A stretch of DNA of 22,545 bases from JBOGVA01 sp050692195. Its GTDB lineage: Bacteria; Actinomycetota; UBA4738. A program made the position numbers and the translations under genes. This document shows positions 1 through 7,494 of this stretch, one piece after another (within the stretch, counting starts at the first letter, position 1; every line of letters starts with the position of its first letter). The stretch spans positions 1 through 22,545 of the forward strand of contig JBOGVA010000081.1 of NCBI GenBank assembly GCA_050692195.1, given 5' to 3'. The notes below the pieces were generated by a model. The model was not told the DNA's origin. It saw only the letters and a list, made by a program, of their open reading frames with translations, and searched no databases.

Positions 1-582
1 ACCGGCCACCTGGAGCACGATCGCATCGCCCGTTCCTACTGGGCGAAACTCAGGACGGTACTGACGCGGGATCCCGTGGCGGTTTCGCTGCAGGCGTTCC
101 ACGAGGACACGTACCTGGCCGCCGCCCAGCTGCCCGGGGCCTCCCTCATCGGTCCGGGGGTGGTCGTGCTCCCGGGGTTCGGCGGGCCCGGTGCCGTTCC
201 CGGCTCCGATCGGCGACCTTCTCCCGACGGTCCGGATCTGGCAGAAGAGGGACCCCTCTCGCCCTGGAATCCCGTCTGGGTGTGCCCCATCCTGCTGGCG
301 CTCATTGCCGCCGTCGGCTGGCCCTGGTCCAGACTGGCGCTCGGATCCTCCATCCCGCTCCTCCAGGTCGCCCTGGCTCCGGCGTTCGGGCTGGCCGCCG
401 TTGCGGTGGCGTCTCTCCTGGCCGACGCCGCGGGGCTGCGCCTCAGCGGAGGCGGTGGGTTCGCCGCCCTGGCGGCGGCGGTGGCGGGGGCCCTGGTCTG
501 TCTCAGGTTCAGCTCGGGGCGGCCGTGGAGAGGCCGTCCAGCAGCCGTCGAACCGCCCCAGCCGGATCGGCGGCCTCGGTGA
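1..582 (+). CDS. Membrane protein of unknown function, 3' part only
   Basis: The reading frame is open from base 1 to the stop at 580-582, so the 5' end lies outside the window. The visible 193 residues begin with a soluble stretch (around residue 5, EHDRIARSYW). A Gly/Pro-rich linker follows, then two or three hydrophobic segments (VWVCPILLALIAAVGW; a long Ala/Leu/Val stretch; FAALAAAVAGALVCL), and a short basic, proline-rich tail. This looks like the membrane-anchored end of a larger protein. I recognise no family motif. The last 74 bases overlap the 3' end of thiE on the other strand, a tail-to-tail overlap. The hydrophobic pattern and continuous frame make it likely to be real, but with this GC content a chance open frame cannot be excluded. 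Confidence 0.5.
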   Translation, partial: TGHLEHDRIARSYWAKLRTVLTRDPVAVSLQAFHEDTYLAAAQLPGASLIGPGVVVLPGFGGPGAVPGSDRRPSPDGPDLAEEGPLSPWNPVWVCPILLALIAAVGWPWSRLALGSSIPLLQVALAPAFGLAAVAVASLLADAAGLRLSGGGGFAALAAAVAGALVCLRFSSGRPWRGRPAAVEPPQPDRRPR

Positions 583-1183
583 TCGCTCGCACCACCACGA
601 CCCGGCGGGCTCCCGCCGCCACCGACTCCGGCAGCGTCTCCTCGTTGATACCGCCGATGGCGAACCAGGGCCGCTGCTCGCGCCGAGCCGCCTGGGCGAC
701 AAGCGCCACGCCGGTCGCGGGCCTGCCCGGCTTGGTGGGGGTCTCACGCACGGGACCCACGGACACGTAGTCGGCGTGCCGGGAAGCAGCCCCCAGTTGC
801 TCCTCATCGTGCGTCGAAAGGCCGATGATCAGGTCCGGCCCCACGAGCTTGCGGGTGAGCGCCACGGGCAGATCGTCCTGCCCCACGTGCACCCCGTCGG
901 CCTCGGCGGCCACCGCCACGTCGGCGCGATCGTTCACCACGTACAGGGCTCCGTGCCGGCTGGTCGCTTCGCGGAACACCTCTCCCCACCGCAGGAGGTC
1001 TCCGGCCTCGGCGTCCTTCTCGCGGAGCTGGACGATGTCGACACCTGCGGAGAGGATCGCCTCGAGGAACTCGGCCAGATCCCCCCGATCCTCCCGGGCG
1101 CCGGTGGCCACGTACAGCCGGGACCTGGAAAGCCGCTCCCGGCGCCGCTCTCCCGCGCTCCCCGCCGGCCCCGGGGACATCAC
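509..1183 (-). CDS. thiE: Thiamine-phosphate synthase
   Basis: ThiE joins hydroxymethylpyrimidine diphosphate to the thiazole phosphate carboxylate, giving thiamine phosphate in the cytoplasm. The 224-residue product is slightly long because of a polar 20-residue N-terminal extension. Family motifs appear in order: QLREKD (52-57, diphosphate binding), VNDRAD (83-88), HVGQDDLP (99-106), the GPVRETPTKPG loop (143-153) and AIGGIN (175-180). The GTG start at 1183 overlaps the thiS stop as GTGA, a sign of translational coupling. An ATG immediately follows as the second codon, so either could be used. It is the last gene of the riboswitch-controlled thiG-thiH-thiS-thiE operon. No thiD or thiC is visible, so the pyrimidine branch must be encoded elsewhere. 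Confidence 0.95.
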   Translation of the reverse strand: MMSPGPAGSAGERRRERLSRSRLYVATGAREDRGDLAEFLEAILSAGVDIVQLREKDAEAGDLLRWGEVFREATSRHGALYVVNDRADVAVAAEADGVHVGQDDLPVALTRKLVGPDLIIGLSTHDEEQLGAASRHADYVSVGPVRETPTKPGRPATGVALVAQAARREQRPWFAIGGINEETLPESVAAGARRVVVVRAITEAADPAGAVRRLLDGLSTAAPS

Positions 1184-1380
1184 CCTCCGGCCACCGCCCG
1201 GACCAGCTCCAGCCGGTCTCCTTCCAGGAGCCGGACGTCCTCGTATCGGGCCCGTTCCAGCGGTTCGCCGTTCCGCTCCACGACGACGAACCTGGGATCG
1301 AGCTCACGAGACCTGATGAAGGACGCGACGGTCGTGTCCGAGGCAACCTCGAAGGACTTGCCGTTGGCGATGATCTGCAC
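1180..1380 (-). CDS. thiS: Sulfur carrier protein ThiS
   Basis: ThiS is a ubiquitin-fold sulfur carrier. Its C-terminal glycine is adenylated by ThiF and then thiocarboxylated, and it delivers sulfur to ThiG for thiazole formation. The product is 66 residues, the usual size, opens with the typical first strand MQIIANGKSFE and ends in the required Gly-Gly (VRAVAGG). The start is GTG at 1380, 15 bases after the thiH stop; its stop overlaps the thiE start by four bases. No thiF gene lies in the window, so activation must come from a ThiF/MoeB-type enzyme elsewhere. Confidence 0.93.
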   Translation of the reverse strand: MQIIANGKSFEVASDTTVASFIRSRELDPRFVVVERNGEPLERARYEDVRLLEGDRLELVRAVAGG

Positions 1381-1395
1381 GGTCGAGACCCGCCG

Positions 1396-2622
1396 CTAGT
1401 TCCTCGCTCCCGCTCGCGCCAGCATGGATTCAGTGGCCCGGGACAGGACGCTCCAGTCCTCCCAGACCGGCTCGTACCCGAGCTGACGCAAGCGGCCTGC
1501 GACCTCGGCGGGCGACCGGAGGTCGGCGATGTCGAATTGCTCGGTGGCCTCCAGGGGCCGGGTGTACCCGCCGGGCTCCGTGTGCGAGCCCGCGCTGGCG
1601 TGAGTGACGCCGACCTGGAAGAGGCCGTCCCGGAGCTGGGGGGCCTCGCGGGTCGAGAGCACGATCCCGGCGTCGGGCAGGATCAGCCGTAGTGCGCACA
1701 CGAGCTGGGTCAGGTCCCGGTCCCCCACCGGATCTCGCGGCTGGTAGCCGGCCGCCGAGGGACGAAGCCTCGGCACCGCCACGGTGACCTGCGTCCGCCA
1801 GTACCGCTTCATCAGGAACCGGGCGTGCGCGGCGGCGGCCATGGCCTCGTACCGCCAATCCTCGTGGAGGCCGAGGAGGGCTCCGATGCCCACGCGCCGT
1901 GCCCCGGCCCTGGCGGCTCGCTCCGGTCCCAGGAGTCGCCACTCGTACTGGCGCTTCTTCCCGGCCAGGTGAACCTTGGCGTACGTCTCGGGGTGATACG
2001 TCTCCTGATAGATGACCACGCCGTCGCACCCCGCCGCGACCAGCCGGCGGTATTCCTCCTCGCTCCACACCTGGACCTCGATGGACAGAGAAGGGACCTC
2101 GGCCGAGAGGAGCCTCAGCCGGTCCTCCAGGAACTCCACCCCGGTCAGCCTCTGATGCTCTCCCGTCAGAAGCAGGATCGACCGGAACCCCTGCCTCAAC
2201 AGGTATCTGGCCTCCTCGAGCGTTTCCTCCGGGGAAAGGGTCTTTCGAGCGATCGGTAGCTCTCGGGCGAACCCGCAGTACGCGCAGGTCGTAAGGCACT
2301 CGTTCGACAGGTACAGCGGCGCGTACATGTGCATGGTTCGCCCAAACCGTGCGAGGGTCAGCCGGCGTGACGCCCGAGCGAGATCCTCCAGGCGCATCCC
2401 CGCCTCCGGAGAGAGCAGGGCTGCGAAATCCTGCATGGTTCGGTCCGGCGGTGCCGTGGCCAGCGCGCGGCGCACGCGATCCGGACCGGCCGTGCTCGCC
2501 TCGTGCAGCAGCCGGTCGAATGGCAGACGAGCGATGGCCTCGGCAAACGTCTCTTCCGGCTCGGGCCCGATGAAGCCTCGGTCCCGAGGGACCCTGGGAG
2601 CGGTAACGGATCCTTCCCTCAC
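1396..2622 (-). CDS. thiH: Radical SAM tyrosine lyase ThiH (2-iminoacetate synthase)
   Basis: ThiH cleaves tyrosine with a 4Fe-4S cluster and S-adenosylmethionine, giving dehydroglycine for the ThiG reaction and p-cresol. The 408-residue product carries the cluster motif C109-x3-C113-x2-C116 inside SNECLTTCAYCGFAR. It also has the family segments GEHQ, VWSEEEY, YQETYHPETY, HEDWRYEA and SAGSHTEPGGY. The frame is open much further upstream, but that part only shadows thiG. I chose the GTG at 2622 because it overlaps the thiG stop as GTGA and has a GGTGAG ribosome-binding site about eight bases before it. Many aerobic actinobacteria instead use the FAD-dependent glycine oxidase ThiO, so ThiH hints at at least occasional low-oxygen life (inference). 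Confidence 0.95.
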   Translation of the reverse strand: MREGSVTAPRVPRDRGFIGPEPEETFAEAIARLPFDRLLHEASTAGPDRVRRALATAPPDRTMQDFAALLSPEAGMRLEDLARASRRLTLARFGRTMHMYAPLYLSNECLTTCAYCGFARELPIARKTLSPEETLEEARYLLRQGFRSILLLTGEHQRLTGVEFLEDRLRLLSAEVPSLSIEVQVWSEEEYRRLVAAGCDGVVIYQETYHPETYAKVHLAGKKRQYEWRLLGPERAARAGARRVGIGALLGLHEDWRYEAMAAAAHARFLMKRYWRTQVTVAVPRLRPSAAGYQPRDPVGDRDLTQLVCALRLILPDAGIVLSTREAPQLRDGLFQVGVTHASAGSHTEPGGYTRPLEATEQFDIADLRSPAEVAGRLRQLGYEPVWEDWSVLSRATESMLARAGARN

Positions 2623-3425
2623 GGCGAGCTCACCGCCGGGTCGGTCTGCGAGGTCTGCACCGCCGCGTCCAAGAACCCGGTCAGCGGGCTCGACGCCTCG
2701 GCCTCCTCGCGCTCGGACCCGAGCCCCGCCAGGCGAGCCCCGCGCCCCGCCTCCACGCCGAGCCGGAACGCCCGTGCCATCTCCACCGGATCGGCGGCCA
2801 CCGCGATGGCCGTGTTCACCAGGACGGCGTCCGCCCCCATCTCCATCGACTCGGAGGCATGCGATGGTGCCCCCAGTCCCGCGTCCACCACCACCGGGAC
2901 GGTGGCCTGCTCGATGATGATCTGCACCGCGTCGCGGGTCCGCACGCCCTTGTTCGATCCGATCCAGGAGCCCAGGGGCATGACCGTGGCGCAGCCCGCC
3001 TCCTCCAGGCGCTTTGCCAGGACGGGGTCGGCGTTGATGTAGGGAAGCACGATGAAGCCCTCCCCCACCAGAGTCTCTGCGGCCTTCAGGGTCTCCACCG
3101 GGTCCGGGAGCAGGTACCGAGGCTCGGGGGTCACCTCGAGCTTGACCCACTCGGGCATGCCGGAGGCCCGGGCCAGACGGGCCACGCGAACTGCCTCCTC
3201 CGCATCCATCGCTCCCGACGTGTTGGGGAGGAGCAGCACCCGTTCCTGATCGATGAACTCCAGGATGTCGGCTCCTCCGGTCGCCTCCAGGTCCACCCTG
3301 CGCAGGGCGACGGTCACGATCTCCGACCCGGATGCCTCGATGGCCCGCCGCATCACCTCGTAGGAGCCGAACTTCCCGGTGCCGACGATCAGGCGCGAGA
3401 AGAAGGTTCGGCCCGCGATGACCAG
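2619..3425 (-). CDS. thiG: Thiazole synthase ThiG (start codon unresolved)
   Basis: ThiG builds the thiazole phosphate ring from deoxyxylulose 5-phosphate, ThiS thiocarboxylate and dehydroglycine. Visible motifs are IVGTGKFGSYE near the N-terminus, the Schiff-base lysine region WVKLEVTP, LLPDPVETLKAAE, GFIVLPYINADP, VMPLGSWIGS, VVVDAGLGAPSHA and GADAVLVNTAIA. The first standard start is GTG at 3356 (followed at once by ATG), but that would remove the conserved LVIAGRTF-to-GTGKF segment. That segment is encoded in frame upstream to at least 3425 (a CTG codon), and the frame stays open into the riboswitch. No in-frame ATG, GTG or TTG exists there. The true start is therefore a near-cognate codon (CTG 3425, ATC 3434, 3482 or 3488), or there is a one-base sequence error. 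Identity is certain; the 5' end is not. Confidence 0.9.
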   Translation of the reverse strand: MVIAGRTFFSRLIVGTGKFGSYEVMRRAIEASGSEIVTVALRRVDLEATGGADILEFIDQERVLLLPNTSGAMDAEEAVRVARLARASGMPEWVKLEVTPEPRYLLPDPVETLKAAETLVGEGFIVLPYINADPVLAKRLEEAGCATVMPLGSWIGSNKGVRTRDAVQIIIEQATVPVVVDAGLGAPSHASESMEMGADAVLVNTAIAVAADPVEMARAFRLGVEAGRGARLAGLGSEREEAEASSPLTGFLDAAVQTSQTDPAVSSP

Positions 3426-3492
3426 CGGATCGATCGATCCGCGGCGCCCGTGCTCAGAAGGTTCGATGGGTCCCGCGCGGATCTGGATATCA

Positions 3493-3585
3493 CTCCCTTC
3501 GCCAGGATTACCTGGATCAGGTTCTGCGGGTCGCCGGCGCCTGCAGCCGGCCTCTCAGCCCGGTGGCCCGAGCTCCCCGGACAGC
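3493..3585 (-). ncRNA. TPP riboswitch (THI element)
   Basis: Read on the minus strand, this stretch has the conserved thi-box parts in order: a GGGGAGC 5' arm (from 3580), GGGCTGAGAGG (the CUGAGA box at 3558-3553), a variable GC-rich P3 arm, GAACCTGATCCAGGTAAT (ACCUGAUC box at 3522-3515), then CCTGGCGAAGGGA at the 3' end. These match the consensus CUGAGA and ACCUGAUC...GGUAAU..CCAGCGUAGGGA. The AAGGGAG at 3499-3493 doubles as the only good ribosome-binding site before thiG and sits in the 3' strand of the closing helix. Ligand binding would therefore be expected to hide it and block translation (inference from the known mechanism of such switches). Confidence 0.95.
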
Positions 3586-3596
3586 TTCACATCCCG

Positions 3597-3602
3597 ATTA
3601 TA
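3597..3602 (-). promoter_or_regulatory. -10 box for the thiamine operon
   Basis: The minus strand carries a perfect TATAAT, ending about 12 bases before the first paired bases of the TPP riboswitch. That is the spacing expected for transcription starting at the aptamer. No good -35 hexamer is visible 17 bases upstream (GGTGGC), so recognition would rely on the -10 box. Confidence 0.6.
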
Positions 3603-3637
3603 CGAGGGGGGTTCCGTGCGCCACCGGGCGCGCCGCT

Positions 3638-3643
3638 TAGAAT
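3638..3643 (+). promoter_or_regulatory. Possible -10 box for the kinase gene
   Basis: TAGAAT lies about 47 bases before the chosen GTG start of the PASTA kinase and would give a leader of roughly 40 bases. It overlaps an in-frame ATG at 3642. No convincing -35 element is visible. Confidence 0.3.
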
Positions 3644-3689
3644 GAGCCGAGGGCGCCTTCCTATCTCCACGTCGAGGCGCAGCGTATCC

Positions 3690-5534
3690 GTGTCAGTCGT
3701 CGAATCCACCATCGAAGGCAGATACCAGGTCGTCTCCCGGATCGCCTCCGGGGGCATGGGCGAGGTCTACCGGGCTCACGACGCCGTGCTTGCTCGCGAC
3801 GTCGCGATCAAGCTGCTCCACCCGCAGCTCGCCGGAGATCGCGGCTTCGTGGAGCGCTTCCGCCGCGAGGCCAGGGCCGCGGCCGTCCTCAACCACCCCA
3901 GCATCGTCGGCGTCTACGACTGGGGCTCCACCGACGGCACCTACTTCATGGTCATGGAGTACGTGCCCGGATCGAACCTGCGGACGCTGCTGGCCGAGTA
4001 CGGGCGGCTCGAGCCGGGGCAGGTCGTGGAGATCTGTGTCCAGGTGCTGTCGGCGCTCGACCACGCACACGGCCACGGGATCGTGCATCGAGACGTCAAG
4101 CCGGAGAACATCCTGATCGCCCGGGACGGGACCGTGAGGGTGGCCGACTTCGGGTTGGCTCGCGCGTACGCCGACTCCTACGTGAGCCAGGCGGAGGGCA
4201 CGGTCACGGGGACGGTCCAGTACCTTGCGCCCGAGCAGATCCACGGCGAGCCGGCCGATCCCCGCACCGACCTGTACGCGCTCGGGGTGGTCATGTTCGA
4301 GCTGCTCACCGGCCGGACGCCATACGCCGGCGAGACGTCGCTCTCCATCGCCTACCAGCACCTGTCGGGGCGCATCCCGCCCCCCTCCGACGCCCTGCCC
4401 ACGATCTCGGCCGCCCTGGACACGCCGGTGCTGCACGCCACCGAGAAGGACCGCGCGGACCGCCCGGCCTCCGCACGGGCCATGCGGGACGAGGTCGCCC
4501 GGGCGGGAGCGGGGCTCCCGGCCACGCCCGGCGTGGTCGAGCTGGCCGCGCAGATCCCTTCGACGGACTTCGTCGCGGAGGAGCGGGCGGCAACGGTGAC
4601 GATCCCGCGCTCAATCTCCCCGCGAGCCAGGCGAGCCCGCCGGATCCGGACGGTGCTCGCCCTCGCTGGCCTGCTCCTGCTGCTCGGCATGGGGGCCTGG
4701 GCCGCCTGGGTATACGCCGTCCCGCATTACACCAACGTACCGAACGTGGTCGGCATGTCCCAGCGCGAGGCCGGGGCTCGCCTGGAGGAGGCGGGACTGG
4801 CCGCCAGGATCGGCGACGGCGAGTACTCAACGAGGTTCCCGGACGGCTCGGTCATCAGAACGGTCCCCACTCCCGGCGCGAGGATCCGGAAGGGAGACGA
4901 GGTAACGCTGATCTCCTCCCTTGGGCCCCAGCTCCTCCTGGTGCCGGACGTGGCCGGCCGGGCGGAGGCGGCTGCCAAGAGGACCCTCACCCAGGCAGGC
5001 TTCAGTTGGGAGGTCGAGCGCGCCTTCGACGACCGCGTGGCCAAGGGCCGCGTCATCCGGCAGAGCCCGGGCCCAGGCCAGCAGATCAAGGAGGGCTCGA
5101 CGGTCACCATCACCGTGAGCAGGGGCCCGGCCCCGGTCGAGATTCCCAACGTGGTCGGCCGGCCAGCCCCCGACGCCCAGGCCACGCTCGAGGCCTTCGG
5201 CTTCACCGTGGAGAGGGTCGAGGAGTTCTCAACCGAGGTGCCGAGAGGAAGCGTGATCCTCACCGAGCCGCCCGCCGGAAGGAGGGCGCCCAGGGGCTCC
5301 GAGATCACCATGGTGGTCTCGATGGGGCCGAGGACCTTCCCCATGCCCGACGTCGTGGGCATGACCAGGGAGGCGGCGACGGCGAAGCTCGTCGGTCTGG
5401 GGCTGCGGGTCAACGTGGTGCTGCTCCCGAGCTCGGATCCGCCCAACACCGTGGTGTTCCAGGACCCGGCGCCCGGCACAACGGTCAGGCAGGGAGACGA
5501 AGTCACCATCTACGTGACCAGCCCCGAGTCCTGA
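3690..5534 (+). CDS. PknB-type Ser/Thr protein kinase with four PASTA domains
   Basis: This is a transmembrane receptor kinase of the kind that senses peptidoglycan or lipid II and phosphorylates cell-wall and division proteins. The 614-residue product has a kinase domain at about 12-275: glycine loop SGGMGEVY (20-27), ATP lysine K41 in VAIKLL, catalytic HRDVKPEN with D135, DFG at 153-155, and a GTVTGTVQYLAPEQ activation/P+1 segment. One membrane helix follows at about 320-345, then four extracellular PASTA repeats (about 349-413, 415-480, 482-547, 549-614), each starting with a P-[ND]-V-V/A-G motif. I chose GTG 3690 because it gives the usual short lead before EGRYQVV; ATG 3642 is also in frame but has no ribosome-binding site. 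The endonuclease IV gene starts eight bases downstream. Usual Actinobacteria partners (pknA, rodA, penicillin-binding protein) are not in the window. Confidence 0.95.
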   Translation: MSVVESTIEGRYQVVSRIASGGMGEVYRAHDAVLARDVAIKLLHPQLAGDRGFVERFRREARAAAVLNHPSIVGVYDWGSTDGTYFMVMEYVPGSNLRTLLAEYGRLEPGQVVEICVQVLSALDHAHGHGIVHRDVKPENILIARDGTVRVADFGLARAYADSYVSQAEGTVTGTVQYLAPEQIHGEPADPRTDLYALGVVMFELLTGRTPYAGETSLSIAYQHLSGRIPPPSDALPTISAALDTPVLHATEKDRADRPASARAMRDEVARAGAGLPATPGVVELAAQIPSTDFVAEERAATVTIPRSISPRARRARRIRTVLALAGLLLLLGMGAWAAWVYAVPHYTNVPNVVGMSQREAGARLEEAGLAARIGDGEYSTRFPDGSVIRTVPTPGARIRKGDEVTLISSLGPQLLLVPDVAGRAEAAAKRTLTQAGFSWEVERAFDDRVAKGRVIRQSPGPGQQIKEGSTVTITVSRGPAPVEIPNVVGRPAPDAQATLEAFGFTVERVEEFSTEVPRGSVILTEPPAGRRAPRGSEITMVVSMGPRTFPMPDVVGMTREAATAKLVGLGLRVNVVLLPSSDPPNTVVFQDPAPGTTVRQGDEVTIYVTSPES

Positions 5535-5542
5535 CACGCGCC

Positions 5543-6397
5543 GTGCGTATCGGCGCACACGTCCCCACCCGCGGGGGTCTCTTCGGAGCGATCGACTCCG
5601 CCCGCGCATGCGGCGCCGACGCCGCCCAGATCTGGGGCTCGAACCCTCGGTCGTGGGCTCACCCATCGGTGCGGGCCGACGTGGCCGACGAGTTCGGCCG
5701 GGCATGGCGAGAGGCTGGCCTGGGGCCGCTGTTCCTCCACGCTCCGTACATGGTCAACGTGGCCTCCCCCAACCGGGAGTTCCGTCGGCGGTCGGTCGAC
5801 CTGGCTCGCGCCACCGTCGCGCTGGCGGAGCGGATCGGCGCGACCGGCACCGTGGTGCATGCCGGATCGGCGGGTACGGCGATCGAACGAGCTCTCGCCG
5901 TGGAGGTCGCCGCGGGCTCGCTGCATGCCATCGCCGCTGAGGCCGAGGGGACTCGGGTGTTCGTGGAGCTGACAGCCGGGGGCGCCGGCTCGATCGGTTC
6001 CACGTTCCCCGAGTTCCGTCAGTTGCTGGCGGCCGCCGACCGCCATCCCCGGCTAGCCCTCTGCGCGGATACCTGCCATCTCTTCGCGGCCGGCTATGCG
6101 CTGGATTCGAGCGACGGGGTAGACGCATGCTTCGGCGAGCTGCGGCGCTTGGGGATCGCTCGGCGGCTCGGGCTGCTCCACGCCAACGACTCGAGGTTCC
6201 CCCTCGGCAGCCACCGTGACAGCCACACGCACATCGGCGAGGGGTTCATCGGCCTGCGGGGATTCAAGGCGATCCTTTCCCATCCCGCCGTGCGCCGGTG
6301 CGCAGTGTTGTGCGAGACGCCGGGGCGACTGGAGGACCACGCCAGGAACATCGCAACCTTGCGTCGCCTGGCCAGGAGTAAGGCCGCTATGGCCTGA
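5543..6397 (+). CDS. nfo: Endonuclease IV (AP endonuclease)
   Basis: This zinc-dependent base-excision repair enzyme cuts the DNA backbone 5' of abasic sites. The 284-residue product matches the usual length. All nine metal ligands known from E. coli Nfo can be placed with a constant offset of three: H66, H106, E142, D176, H179, H213, D226, H228 and E258. They sit in LHAPYMVNVAS, VVHAGS, VELTAGG, CADTCHLFAAGY, HANDS, GSHRDSHTHIGEG and CETPG. The usual ENTAG motif reads ELTAG, which keeps the glutamate. The start is GTG at 5543, eight bases after the kinase stop, so the two are probably co-transcribed although their functions seem unrelated. The upstream open frame only shadows the kinase gene. 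The 3' end overlaps the opposite-strand gene by 11 bases. Confidence 0.95.
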   Translation: MRIGAHVPTRGGLFGAIDSARACGADAAQIWGSNPRSWAHPSVRADVADEFGRAWREAGLGPLFLHAPYMVNVASPNREFRRRSVDLARATVALAERIGATGTVVHAGSAGTAIERALAVEVAAGSLHAIAAEAEGTRVFVELTAGGAGSIGSTFPEFRQLLAAADRHPRLALCADTCHLFAAGYALDSSDGVDACFGELRRLGIARRLGLLHANDSRFPLGSHRDSHTHIGEGFIGLRGFKAILSHPAVRRCAVLCETPGRLEDHARNIATLRRLARSKAAMA

Positions 6398-6779
6398 AGT
6401 ACTCCCTGTGCTGGACCAGGGCCCAGATGATGAAGGCGTTGATCGCGATCGTGATGATCGACGTGGCCGGCGACTCGCCGATCGACAGGAGCGAGTTCAC
6501 CGCTGCGATGGCCGCCAGCACGATGCCGACCTTGCGCCCGATCTCCCTCAGGCTGAGGACCTGGGTCCCGGCCCACACCTGGAGCACGGAGATCACCAGG
6601 GCGATGACCCCGAGGACGACCAGGAGGGCGCGACCGTCGGCCACCCCGAACAGCAGAAGGCTGAACAGGATGCCAAGCGCTCCGCCGATGATCAGCAGCA
6701 CGGCGGCGGCGGTCACCATACCGGGCCGCGCCGGGGAGGGCCGGTCGGGGGGAGGTGGTGGAGGAGGATGGTCGGCCAT
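6387..6779 (-). CDS. Small membrane protein with proline-rich N-terminus
   Basis: The 130-residue product starts MADHPPPPPPPDRPSPARPG, a cytoplasmic-looking proline-rich tail. Four hydrophobic helices follow, at about 21-41, 48-68, 79-97 and 102-122, and it ends HREYFRP. Many Actinobacteria have short proline-rich four-helix proteins like this of unknown role; I cannot name a function. I chose ATG 6779 over the in-frame GTG at 6788 because an AGAAAGG ribosome-binding site lies about eight bases before the ATG. It lies 97 bases downstream of the molybdopterin protein gene on the same strand, and converges on nfo with an 11-base overlap. Confidence 0.75.
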   Translation of the reverse strand: MADHPPPPPPPDRPSPARPGMVTAAAVLLIIGGALGILFSLLLFGVADGRALLVVLGVIALVISVLQVWAGTQVLSLREIGRKVGIVLAAIAAVNSLLSIGESPATSIITIAINAFIIWALVQHREYFRP

Positions 6780-6876
6780 TCCCGTCACCTTTCTGGTCCC
6801 AGAGGCACCCGATCGCCGCGCAGTCTAGGCGGGAAGCCGAAGGGGGCACAAGCAGAAACGATGTGGCCTCGGCAGC

Positions 6877-7494
6877 CTACGGCTCGGTCTCCGACTCCCT
6901 GGTCTCCTGGTACGAGTACCGCTCTTCGCGCCACGGGTCTGCGTGCGTGTGGTAGCCGCGGATCTCCCAGAAGCCGCGCTTGTTCGAATGGGCGAACTCG
7001 AGCCCTCGGACCCACTTGGCGCTCTTCCACGCGTAGCGCTTCGGCACCACCAGCCGCAGGGGGAAACCGTGCTCCGGTGTCAGGGCCTGGCCACGGTTGG
7101 CCCAGGCCAGGAGCACGTCGTCATCCAGCATCGCCGCCAGCGACAGGTTTGAGGTATAGCCGTACTCGCAGTGCGCGATGACCCAGCGCGCCTCGGACTC
7201 GGGCCGGGCCTTCTCGGCGAGCTTCCGGAAGGAGATGCCCTCCCACTCGTTGTCCAGGGTCGTCCACCCGGTCACGCAGTGCATGTCGGCGCCGACCTTC
7301 ACGGGGCCGAGCGCCTTGAACTCGCCATAGGTCAGGGTCAGCGGGTGCTCCACCGAGCCGAACACCTTGAAGTCCCACGTGGACTCGTCGAACCGGGGGA
7401 TTGCGCTGTAGTGGAGGACCGGCCAGCCTTTCACCAGGCGCTGTCCGGGTGGGATACGGCCGGCCACCTCATCCGGGTACCTGGGGCCTGCCAT
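6877..7494 (-). CDS. Sulfite-oxidase-like molybdopterin-dependent oxidoreductase
   Basis: The 205-residue protein has the fold and motifs of the sulfite oxidase/MsrP/YuiH molybdopterin-binding domain: RFDESTWDFKVFG, LTYGEFKAL, DMHCVTGWTT with the likely molybdenum ligand Cys73, GYTSNLSLAAML, and HGFPLRLVVPKRYAWKSAKWV. The substrate cannot be told from sequence. MsrP-type homologues reduce oxidised methionine and sulfite oxidases act on sulfite. There is no Tat signal peptide and no dimerisation or heme domain, so it is probably a small cytoplasmic member. The ATG at 7494 shares its A with the stop of the aldolase gene (TGATG), so the two are translationally coupled; an in-frame GTG lies just before. 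Confidence 0.9.
   Translation of the reverse strand: MAGPRYPDEVAGRIPPGQRLVKGWPVLHYSAIPRFDESTWDFKVFGSVEHPLTLTYGEFKALGPVKVGADMHCVTGWTTLDNEWEGISFRKLAEKARPESEARWVIAHCEYGYTSNLSLAAMLDDDVLLAWANRGQALTPEHGFPLRLVVPKRYAWKSAKWVRGLEFAHSNKRGFWEIRGYHTHADPWREERYSYQETRESETEP

Noticed and set aside
1396..3150. Long open frame giving a 584-residue thiH product
   Set aside because: The N-terminal 176 residues are Gly/Arg-rich shadow of thiG in another frame. ThiH motifs begin only after GTG 2622, which overlaps the thiG stop.
2859..3689. Open frame upstream of the kinase that would add 277 residues
   Set aside because: It runs antisense through thiG and the riboswitch, with low-complexity His/Arg/Gly composition unlike any kinase extension.
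5006..5542. N-terminal extension of the endonuclease IV frame
   Set aside because: It overlaps the PASTA region in another frame. The family N-terminus begins at RIGAHVPTRGG, directly after GTG 5543.
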